From NCBI GenBank assembly GCA_016207605.1, contig JACQPJ010000015.1:1-45723 (forward strand): a stretch of 45,723 nt of DNA. The letters are read 5' to 3'. A program made the translations under genes and the position numbers. The notes beneath the pieces are model-generated. The model worked only from the letters and a program-made list of their open reading frames with translations, made no database searches and was not told the DNA's origin. The first letter of the stretch is position 1. Each line of letters starts with the position of its first letter. The DNA comes from Elusimicrobiota bacterium. GTDB lineage: Bacteria > Elusimicrobiota > Elusimicrobia > UBA1565 > UBA9628. Positions 39,674-45,723 of this stretch are shown in pieces.

Positions 39674-39841
39674 CTAAGGCGCCGGAACGAGCGTGCCGCC
39701 CACGCAGTTGGCGCAGCGGTCGGAGACGGGAGCGCACTTGGGGCACCAGAGCATTCCGCATTTGCCGCATCGGCGCCAGCCCTCGGGCTTCTGGTCCGCC
39801 TGATAGTTGCAGCGGCTGCAAGCCAACGCGTTGTCTTCCAT
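39674..39841 (-). CDS. 55-residue zinc-ribbon mini-protein with four CxxC motifs
   Basis: A short frame starting ATG at 39841 encodes C8-x-x-C11, C25-x-x-C28, C33-x-x-C36 and C43-x-x-C46, including CGKCGMLWCPKC. Eight cysteines in 55 residues is enough for two zinc sites. A purine-rich GGGAGGACCC lies directly upstream as ribosome-binding site. It starts 9 bases after the DsrE-like stop, so the two genes are almost certainly one transcript. Family not recognised; a chaperone, anti-sigma-like or metal-sensing role would all be guesses. Confidence 0.72.
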   Translation of the reverse strand: MEDNALACSRCNYQADQKPEGWRRCGKCGMLWCPKCAPVSDRCANCVGGTLVPAP

Positions 39842-39850
39842 GGGTCCTCC

Positions 39851-40213
39851 CTACAGCACCAGCAGTTGGTAGCCTTCCGATACGTACTTCGCGATGGACG
39901 GGTGGCCGTGGAACTCCCCCCGCATGGGGATCGAGCTTTTCTGAGCCAGGTCTTTCACGCCGAACGCGCCGGCGCAGGAATCGCAGATCGCGTCTATCGA
40001 CCCCGTGGCCTGTATCTCCTTGAACAGCGGATGGAGCTTGTGCTCGGGCTTCATCAGCTCCGCTACCCATTCGGTCCCCGCTCCATCGAAGACCAGCTTG
40101 GCCCCGTGCCCTTTCTTCAAGAAGTCCTTGCAGTAGAGCAGGGCGTGATAGGCGCGGGCCAGCCCTTCGTGGCTCTCCTTTCCCGCGTGCAGAACGATTA
40201 GATACTGGCTCAT
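39851..40213 (-). CDS. DsrE-like small protein
   Basis: A 120-residue protein with MSQYLIVLHAGKESHEGLAR and a later DAICDSCAGAFGVKDLA, the DsrE/YchN-type layout with the cysteine pair in the second half (C-x-x-C). DsrE proteins often accept sulfane sulfur at a cysteine, but many relatives lack that chemistry. The overlapping patatin gene (4 bases) and the zinc-ribbon gene just downstream make a three-gene unit. Start at 40213 chosen because the upstream frame reads against the patatin gene. Confidence 0.8.
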   Translation of the reverse strand: MSQYLIVLHAGKESHEGLARAYHALLYCKDFLKKGHGAKLVFDGAGTEWVAELMKPEHKLHPLFKEIQATGSIDAICDSCAGAFGVKDLAQKSSIPMRGEFHGHPSIAKYVSEGYQLLVL

Positions 40214-41139
40214 CGTGTCGTCCTCCCTTTGGTGGTCGACGGGCGTCGGGGCGCGGCGCACTCCTGAGGGTCGGCAGGCTCGGATGAGTGGCCGTGCGGC
40301 GAAAGCTCCGCGGGGATGCCGCGTCGCGACAGGCCGCCACGGCGCAGCCAAAGCCTTGTGGAGGCCTCGGCGCGGCGGATAAGCTCGGCGGTGCTGGAGA
40401 AATCGAAGGGGGTCGCTTCCACGGGGCAAAGCGGAGGGACGACGGCGATCTCGATGTCGCCGGCGGTTTCCTCAAGGTCCCGAACAAGGCGGCGATTGAT
40501 GAGGAGGTTCAAGGCGTGGAGCGCCGTTGCCACGGCCCCGCGCGGAGGCTCCGAGCGCGCGCACGAGAATCCGGTCGAAAGCGCGATCACTTTCGTCGCG
40601 CCCAGGGAGACGGCGGTCGAAACTGGCTCATTATTGGATAAGCCGCCGTCGACGAGGAAGCGCCCCTCGTGCAGCACCGGCGGGTACACGGCCGGGATCG
40701 CCGCGCTGGCGAGCAAAAGGTCCATCGCGGGCCCCTCGCGGTAGACGCGCTCCGTTCCGTCGATCAGGTCGGTCGCGACGACCGCGCAGGGCAGGGCGCA
40801 CTTCTCGAGCCTGTCGAAAGGGAGCTGCGGCTCCAGGACCCTGCGGAACCGGGACGGGTCCGAGACGTGGGAGGAGCGCCCGGCGAGGCCGAGGAGGGCC
40901 TGCGCGAGGGGGAAAGGGAACACGTCGCGGCGGGACAAGCCGAGCCAGATGCGCTCGATGCGCTCGACGCCCGCGGGCGTCGGGTCGCCCGCGTAGAACA
41001 CGCCGTTGATCGCGCCGACCGAGGCCCCGACGACCAAGTCCGGGACGACCCCGGCCCGCGCCAGCGCCTTGAGCATCCCCACCTGGACGGCGCCGAGGCT
41101 TCCCCCGCCCGCCAAGACGAAGGCGGTGAGCGGTTTCAT
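40210..41139 (-). CDS. Patatin-like phospholipase
   Basis: A 309-residue patatin: oxyanion loop VLAGGGSLGAVQVG, nucleophile elbow VVGASVGAINGV with Ser, and the second catalytic residue in FLVDGGLSNNEPV (Asp). LLASAAIPAVYPPV is the family's conserved linker. It would hydrolyse acyl esters of phospholipids, from the cytoplasmic side as no signal peptide is seen. The last 40 residues are charged and Pro-rich. Confidence 0.9.
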   Translation of the reverse strand: MKPLTAFVLAGGGSLGAVQVGMLKALARAGVVPDLVVGASVGAINGVFYAGDPTPAGVERIERIWLGLSRRDVFPFPLAQALLGLAGRSSHVSDPSRFRRVLEPQLPFDRLEKCALPCAVVATDLIDGTERVYREGPAMDLLLASAAIPAVYPPVLHEGRFLVDGGLSNNEPVSTAVSLGATKVIALSTGFSCARSEPPRGAVATALHALNLLINRRLVRDLEETAGDIEIAVVPPLCPVEATPFDFSSTAELIRRAEASTRLWLRRGGLSRRGIPAELSPHGHSSEPADPQECAAPRRPSTTKGRTTR

Positions 41140-41188
41140 AACCGCGCCCTCAGCGGCCAGAGAGTTCTCCACAGCCAGATTGGGAGTT

Positions 41189-41632
41189 TCATAGCTCGAG
41201 CCCGAGACGCTGGTAGTACCGCCGCAGCATGCAGTCGTTGGAGACGACGTCGAGCCCCGCCGCGCGCGCCAATGCCTCTCCCTCCGGGTGCGTGATCCCG
41301 TCCTGCAGCCACAACGCCTTGGCCTTGATGCGCATCGCGTCCTCGATGATCGCAAGGACCTCGGAGCTGCGGCGGAACACGTCGACCACGTCAACCGCCC
41401 CAGGGATCGCCGAGAGGGTCGGGAAGCACTTTTCTCCCAGGATCGCCCTATGGCCTGGATTGACCGGGATGACGCGATAGCCATGCTCCTTGAGGAAGGC
41501 GGCGACATAGTGGCTCGGCCGTTCAGGTCTCGGTGAACAGCCGACGACGGCAACGGTCCTAAGGGCGAAGATTCGGCCGAAGACATCTCCGTCGCTTCCA
41601 TCCGGCGGCAGGCGGCGGCTTATCGGTTCCAT
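41189..41632 (-). CDS. CoA-binding domain protein (YccU type)
   Basis: A 147-residue Rossmann-like protein: TVAVVGCSPRPERPSHYVAAFLKEHGYRVIPVNPG, then VDVVDVFRRSSEVLAIIEDA, and KALWLQDGITHPEGEALARAAGLDVVSNDCMLRRY. The block V-x-x-G-x-S/C-x-x-P and the late N-D-C-M are typical of CoA_binding_2 proteins, whose role is poorly known. A 13-base overlap with the flavoprotein gene suggests translational coupling. Confidence 0.86.
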   Translation of the reverse strand: MEPISRRLPPDGSDGDVFGRIFALRTVAVVGCSPRPERPSHYVAAFLKEHGYRVIPVNPGHRAILGEKCFPTLSAIPGAVDVVDVFRRSSEVLAIIEDAMRIKAKALWLQDGITHPEGEALARAAGLDVVSNDCMLRRYYQRLGLEL

Positions 41633-43128
41633 CGAAGCCACCTTTCGAGCACGTCCTTGACGAAAGGCGTCAGGCGCGTCCGGCTGTAGGCGTCTGCGAC
41701 CTTCTTGATGCACTCGGCCTGCGTGGGATAGGGATGGATGATCTGGGCGATGGCTTTCAGCCCCACGCCCGCCGTCATAGCCAATGTGATTTCGCTGATC
41801 ATCTCTCCGGCGTGCCGGGCCACGATGGTCGCGCCGAGGATATGGTCCGTTCCCTTGCGCACATGCACTTTGACGAACCCCTCGCTCTCTCCGTCCAGGA
41901 CGGCGCGGTCCACGTCCCGGAACTCCTGGACGAAGGTCTCGACCGGGATTCCCTTGTCCTTGGCGTCCTTCTCGTAGAGGCCCACGTGCGCGATCTCGGG
42001 ATCGGTGTAGGTGCACCAGGGAATGGTCAGCGCGCCGGCCCGCTTGCGCCCCAGAAACAGCGCGTTCTGGATGGCGATGCGCGCCATGGCGTCGGCCGCG
42101 TGCGTGAACTTGTAGGCGGAGCAGATGTCGCCCGCCGCGTAAATCTTAGGATTCGAGGTCCGCAGGCGCTCGTCGACCTTGACCCCGGCCTTGTCGTAGT
42201 CGACCCCCGCGGCCTCGAGCCCGAGGCCTTCGACGTTGGGCGAGCGCCCCACGCCGACGAGCACGGCGTCGAAGACCGCCTCGTCCGAGGGACCGTGCTT
42301 GGACTTGAACCGCACCACCCTCTCGCCGTCGCGACGGTCAACGCGCTCGATCTCGACGCAGCACAGGAATTCGACCTTGTCCCGGCCCAAAGCCTTACGG
42401 ATCAGCTCGGAGGCGTCGGCGTCCTCGCGGGGCAAGACCCCGTGCATCGCCTCGAACAGGGTCACGCGCGAGCCGAACCGCGCGAAAGCCTGCGCCAGCT
42501 CCACGCCGATGGGACCCGCGCCGATCACGAGGAGGCGCTTCGGGAGCTCGGTCAGGCCGAACACCGTCTCGTTGGTCAGCGCCTGGGCCTCCCAAAGCCC
42601 CGGGATCGGCAGCCTCGCGGCGCGCGCTCCCGCGGCGATCACGGCCTTCGAGAAGCTCATGCGCTCGCCGTCGACTTCAAGCGAGTCCGGCGACACGAAC
42701 TTCCCCTGCCCCAGGAAGACATCGACGCCGAGGTCCTTGAACCTCTGGACCGAATCGTTGCGGCTTAATGCCGCGCGCAAGCGCCGCATCCTCTCCATGA
42801 CCTTCGGGAAATCTACCGTCGTCCCGGGCGGGACGCGCACCCCATACTCTCCGGCGTCCCGCGCGTCGGCGCAGGCTCGCGCGGCCCGGATGAGGGCTTT
42901 GGACGGGACGCAGCCCACGTTCAAGCAATCGCCGCCCAGCAAGTGCTTCTCGACCAGGGCCACCTTCGCGCCCAGCCCCGCGGCGCCGGCGGCCGTCACG
43001 AGCCCGGCCGTGCCCGCGCCGATGACGACGAGGTTGTAGCGGTCCGCCGGCCGCGGGTTGACCCAGGCCGGCGGATGTACGTTCGCGACGACCGTGCGGT
43101 TGTGTTCGTCAAAGGGCTCGATGATCAT
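41620..43128 (-). CDS. MerA-like FAD-dependent pyridine nucleotide-disulfide oxidoreductase
   Basis: A 502-residue flavoprotein. FAD site VVIGAGTAGLVTAAGAAGLGA; redox pair GGDCLNVGCVPSKALI (two Cys separated by four); NAD site LLVIGAGPIGVELAQAF; IYAAGDIC near the second FAD site; and a dimer-face HPYPTQAE, where MerA/lipoamide relatives have HPHPTLSE. The N-terminal 30 residues are extra. No MerA C-terminal cysteine pair follows, so mercuric reduction is unlikely; it belongs to the uncharacterised branch often found with TVP38 proteins. Confidence 0.88.
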   Translation of the reverse strand: MIIEPFDEHNRTVVANVHPPAWVNPRPADRYNLVVIGAGTAGLVTAAGAAGLGAKVALVEKHLLGGDCLNVGCVPSKALIRAARACADARDAGEYGVRVPPGTTVDFPKVMERMRRLRAALSRNDSVQRFKDLGVDVFLGQGKFVSPDSLEVDGERMSFSKAVIAAGARAARLPIPGLWEAQALTNETVFGLTELPKRLLVIGAGPIGVELAQAFARFGSRVTLFEAMHGVLPREDADASELIRKALGRDKVEFLCCVEIERVDRRDGERVVRFKSKHGPSDEAVFDAVLVGVGRSPNVEGLGLEAAGVDYDKAGVKVDERLRTSNPKIYAAGDICSAYKFTHAADAMARIAIQNALFLGRKRAGALTIPWCTYTDPEIAHVGLYEKDAKDKGIPVETFVQEFRDVDRAVLDGESEGFVKVHVRKGTDHILGATIVARHAGEMISEITLAMTAGVGLKAIAQIIHPYPTQAECIKKVADAYSRTRLTPFVKDVLERWLRWNR

Positions 43129-43814
43129 AGCGGGGCGCGGGTGTGCTGTTCTAGAGCGGAACGCGCGACGCGCGTGATAAGCACGCTCACGGCTACGGTG
43201 GCGGCGAGGCCGACGGCGTAGAGAGCCCATTCCATCGGCGTCCGGGCCCGGCCGCCCGAGCCCAGCCCGGCGAGGCTGCCGGCCAGCGAGCCGATGTAGA
43301 CGTACATGACGGTCCCCGGCAGCATGCCGATCCACGAAGCCAGGACATAGTCCCGCAGCCGGACTTCCGTGATCCCGAAGGCATAGTTCAGGAGATTGAA
43401 CGGGAACACGGGAGAGAGCCTTGTCAGCCCGACGATTTTCCAGCCCTCCCTCGCGACCGCCGCGCTCACGGCGGCGAATCTCGGGTTGGTTTCCAGCTTT
43501 CGCGCGACCCATTCCCCGGCCAAGTAGCGCCCGATCAGAAAGGACGCCGTCGCGCCCGCCACCGAGGCGATGGAGACATACACCGTCCCCATCACCAATC
43601 CGAAAAGCGCCCCCGCTCCAAGCGTGAGGAGGGCTCCGGGGATGAACAAGACGCAGGCCGCGACGTAGGCGGCCATGAAAGCGGCGGGCGCCCAGGGGCC
43701 GAGGCCATGCACGCGGATGAGAAATCCTTCGAGCAACGCTCGGACATCATACTGTTGTAAAAGGACGAATAACCCCGCGGCCGGCAACGCGAGAGCCAAA
43801 TATCGGGGTTTCAT
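43125..43814 (-). CDS. TVP38/TMEM64-family membrane protein
   Basis: A 229-residue protein with a signal-anchor N-terminus and several spans. The SNARE-associated core is FIPGALLTLGAGALFGLVMGTVYV, then GATASFLIGRYLAGEWVARK, and LTRLSPVFPFNLLNYAFGIT with WIGMLPGTVMYVYIG. These are the standard VTT-domain motifs of lipid scramblase-like proteins. Overlaps with both neighbours by 4 bases show it belongs to the flavoprotein operon. Confidence 0.9.
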   Translation of the reverse strand: MKPRYLALALPAAGLFVLLQQYDVRALLEGFLIRVHGLGPWAPAAFMAAYVAACVLFIPGALLTLGAGALFGLVMGTVYVSIASVAGATASFLIGRYLAGEWVARKLETNPRFAAVSAAVAREGWKIVGLTRLSPVFPFNLLNYAFGITEVRLRDYVLASWIGMLPGTVMYVYIGSLAGSLAGLGSGGRARTPMEWALYAVGLAATVAVSVLITRVARSALEQHTRAPL

Positions 43815-44653
43815 GGCCGAGGCCTCTCATTGAGGGACCAGTCATAATCGAGGTACCGGACCTTGAAGCCGCCGTTCGCCAGGAAGGCGCGGTCGTCCTC
43901 GCCCAAGGAGCGGCTGATGAAGTTCAGCGCGGCTCCTTCCTCCGCGCCGCGACCGCCGAATCCCAAGGAGGGCGCGTAGGCCTGCATGAAGTCGCCGCCG
44001 AACCATTGGAAGATCGGCGACAGGTAGACGACTCCCGCGTCCCGGTCGATACGGAACTTGTCCTTGGACCTAAGAAACCGTCCGGCTTGGTCGTCGAGCT
44101 GAGCGTCGAGCTTGGTCCCGGTGAACGCCTCGCCGCGCAAGGGAGGGCAGCCGATGGAGGCGCACACCAAGGCCATATGGACGCGCGGTTCCTTGAACCT
44201 CGCGCGCAGCGTCCCGTGCTCGATCTCATCAAGCGTGACCTCGCGTTCCATGACGCGGAATCTCAGCTTGTCCCATACGCCGGGAATCTGCCGGATGCTG
44301 TTCTTCGGATAGCGGACCCAACCCTGCCAGGAGGGCTTGATCGGGTAATGGTCGAGAACGGCCTTGACGGTCAAGGCGTTGTAGGCGTTGATCCAGAAGG
44401 CGAGCTGCGCCTCGCGGGACCAGGAATCGTACTCCGCCGGGCGGAGCGCGGCCAGGGAGTCCAGATAGCGGTCAAGCGCTTCCGGATGGGACCGGAGTCC
44501 CTTGTAATCGACGCGCCCATCGCGAACATGGGCCTGGAGAACCTGTTCCCAGGCAAAGTGGGCTGGATCGAAGGCGGCCGAGGCCGGCGTGCCCAAGGCC
44601 AGCCCCGCGACCAATAGCGGCGCGAGTCGGCGGACATTACGCGGCGGCGTCAT
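43811..44653 (-). CDS. DUF547-domain secreted protein
   Basis: A 280-residue protein with a signal peptide (APLLVAGLALGTPASA) followed by the DUF547 core: QLAFWINAYNALTVKAVLDHYP, MALVCASIGCPPLRGEAF and YLSPIFQWFGGDF. The C-A-S-I-G-C-P-P stretch is the family's best conserved part and includes two cysteines. Function unknown. Genes of this type often lie beside TVP38 and TIGR04282-type proteins, as here. Confidence 0.9.
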   Translation of the reverse strand: MTPPRNVRRLAPLLVAGLALGTPASAAFDPAHFAWEQVLQAHVRDGRVDYKGLRSHPEALDRYLDSLAALRPAEYDSWSREAQLAFWINAYNALTVKAVLDHYPIKPSWQGWVRYPKNSIRQIPGVWDKLRFRVMEREVTLDEIEHGTLRARFKEPRVHMALVCASIGCPPLRGEAFTGTKLDAQLDDQAGRFLRSKDKFRIDRDAGVVYLSPIFQWFGGDFMQAYAPSLGFGGRGAEEGAALNFISRSLGEDDRAFLANGGFKVRYLDYDWSLNERPRP

Positions 44654-45323
44654 GGAGCAGCTCCCTCCCGGACAATGCCGCGAGCGCCTGTCTCGTGAAT
44701 GGCGCCCTGCCCGGCTGGTTGCGCAGCGCGTCAGCGAGGCGTTTCAAGTCCGCGAAGGTGTCGATGTCGTTCAACTCGGGGAGGCATTCCAAGGAAACGC
44801 CTTCCAGCCGCGCGCGGGCAACCGTTTCCGCGAAGACCTTGTCGCTTGACCAGGGTATCCGCGCGAACAGGCATGGGCGCGTTTTGCGCAGGCCGATCAG
44901 GTAGTAGCCTCCGTCTCTCGCGGGACCTAGGACGGCCTCCTTGCGGTCCAAGGCCGAGAACGCCTTCGCCACGATGGCGGGATCGAGCTGGGGCGTATCT
45001 GACCCGATGATCGCGACCTTGTCCGCGCCGTCGCGGAAAGCCTTGGCGAAGGCGTTTTCAAGCCGCCGGCCGAGGTCCGCGCCTTGTTGGAGGAATAAAC
45101 CGGGGCGGGTCCGCGGCTCGATCCAGTCCAAGCTCGCGTGATCGTCGAAAGGGGCATAGGCGACTTCGACCCGCGTCTGCGGAACCACGGCCGCGGACGC
45201 CAGGGTGTCTTTGACGAAGGCGCGGTAGAGTTCCGCGGCCTGGGCGAAAGACAGCGGAGGGCAGAGCCTGGTCTTGACTCGGCCCGCCACCGGGGCTTTG
45301 ACGAAGACGATGAGCGTGTTCAT
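44637..45323 (-). CDS. TIGR04282/DUF2064-type glycosyltransferase-like protein
   Basis: A 228-residue GT-A-like protein: IVFVKAPVAGRVKTRLCPPL, then KVAIIGSDTPQLDPAIV, ARDGGYYLIGLRK and LELPELNDIDTF-type ending (LECLPELNDIDTFADLKR). These are the hallmarks of the DUF2064 group, also annotated as arsenosugar-linked. It overlaps both neighbours (17 and 4 bases). A link to arsenic is an annotation habit, not shown here. Confidence 0.88.
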   Translation of the reverse strand: MNTLIVFVKAPVAGRVKTRLCPPLSFAQAAELYRAFVKDTLASAAVVPQTRVEVAYAPFDDHASLDWIEPRTRPGLFLQQGADLGRRLENAFAKAFRDGADKVAIIGSDTPQLDPAIVAKAFSALDRKEAVLGPARDGGYYLIGLRKTRPCLFARIPWSSDKVFAETVARARLEGVSLECLPELNDIDTFADLKRLADALRNQPGRAPFTRQALAALSGRELLHDAAA

Positions 45324-45723
45324 TGGTACAACCTCGCCAGGGAGCGCGGAGGCACCCCCAGATAATACAGAACGATGATGCCCGCGCTGCGCAGGGCGTT
45401 GAAGAGCCTGCCGTTTCTCTCGTAGCGCCGGGCGGACGTCGCCACCGAGCCCGGCAGCATCATGACCCGGCCCAACGGCTTGAGCTTCTTGAAGAGTTCG
45501 TATTCTTCCATCAGAGGGACCGGCGGGAAGCCTCCGATCCTGAGGAAGGTATCCCGACGCAACGCGATGCCTTGGTCTCCATGCGGGACGCGGGTCAGGT
45601 TGGTCCTGAGGCTCGCCAGCCGGGAGACGAAGCGGTAGTAGGGGTCTGGACTCCCGAACCCCAGCCGGAAGGCCGTGGCGACCGGCGCATCGGCCGACGA
45701 CCAGGCTTGCGTCAACTCATCGA
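45320..45723 (-). CDS. TIGR04283-type family 2 glycosyltransferase (5' end beyond the window)
   Basis: The C-terminal 133 or so residues of a GT2: GFGSPDPYYRFVSRLASLR, then HGDQGIALRRDTFLRIGGFPPVPLMEEYELFKKLKPLG, the G-D-Q-G/E-E-Y pattern of the TIGR04283 group. The N-terminal catalytic part is outside the window; the reading frame is open through the edge (DEL before TTG at 45715), so no start is assigned. Stop overlaps the next gene by 4 bases. Confidence 0.87.
   Translation of the reverse strand, partial: DELTQAWSSADAPVATAFRLGFGSPDPYYRFVSRLASLRTNLTRVPHGDQGIALRRDTFLRIGGFPPVPLMEEYELFKKLKPLGRVMMLPGSVATSARRYERNGRLFNALRSAGIIVLYYLGVPPRSLARLYQ

Noticed and set aside
41620-43128. Mercuric reductase (MerA) as the name of the flavoprotein
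   Set aside because: No C-terminal vicinal cysteine pair, no N-terminal heavy-metal-binding domain, and no merR/merT neighbours.
1-45723. CRISPR arrays, tRNA or rRNA genes
   Set aside because: No regularly spaced direct repeats and no cloverleaf-like or rRNA-like stretch was seen; intergenic gaps are mostly under 130 bases.

Overview
The window is a GC-rich (roughly 70%), gene-dense bacterial segment. It looks like a Gram-negative with an LPS-type or other long surface glycan, because it has an arabinose-5-phosphate isomerase and an O-antigen-ligase-like protein. The species cannot be fixed from sequence alone; a poorly cultured phylum such as Elusimicrobiota would fit, but that is a guess. 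Genes sit in tight same-strand runs with 4-base ATGA/GTGA overlaps. I see no rRNA, tRNA or CRISPR array. The many long reading frames opposite real genes are a GC-content artefact.

Region 1 (117-11493, minus strand) is a surface-glycan operon: KdsD/KpsF, two methyltransferases, a GT4, an RmlD-like reductase, a GT2, a PLP aminotransferase-like protein, a FemAB-like acyltransferase, a polysaccharide deacetylase, another glycosyltransferase, an O-antigen-ligase-like protein and a DPM-like GT2. Region 2 (11511-15718, plus) holds a SulP-type anion transporter with STAS domain, a GGQ release-factor-like protein, a secreted HEASH putative metallopeptidase and a CysQ-type 3'-phosphonucleotide phosphatase. 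Region 3 (about 15741-17458) is an AT-richer IS1595-family element carrying two extra genes beside its transposase. A secreted protein of unknown function follows (17474-18373).

Region 4 (18501-39576) is the core. Two divergent operons leave a shared spacer at 26844-26967. The leftward one makes PAPS and uses it: CysC, Sat, pyruvate-kinase-like protein, metallophosphoesterase, sulfotransferase, Gfo/Idh oxidoreductase, NeuA, PtmA-like SDR and a probable glycosyltransferase. The rightward one makes a nonulosonic acid: TauE/SafE-like transporter, NeuB, HisF2, HisH2, WbpG/PseA-type amidotransferase, NeuC, NeuD-like acetyltransferase and an alpha/beta hydrolase. A convergent operon adds a PtmE-like nucleotidyltransferase, a hexapeptide acyltransferase, an SDR and a LegC-type aminotransferase, behind a persulfide-dioxygenase-like/rhodanese fusion. 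Together these suggest an amidinated (legionaminic-type) nonulosonic acid glycan that is also sulfated, with SulP and CysQ as possible sulfate importer and PAP-clearing enzyme.

Region 5 (39674-45723, minus) has a four-CxxC mini-protein, a DsrE-like protein, a patatin, a CoA-binding protein, a MerA-like flavoprotein, a TVP38-type membrane protein, a DUF547 protein and two TIGR04282/TIGR04283-type glycosyltransferases, the last cut by the window edge.

Three non-coding signals recur. Several operon-leading genes have a -10-like hexamer 6-10 nt before the ATG, suggesting leaderless mRNAs. A TAGGGTCTTT/CCCA inverted-repeat motif precedes both secreted-protein genes. Two short repeats (29 bp and 16 bp) lie at gene 3' ends.
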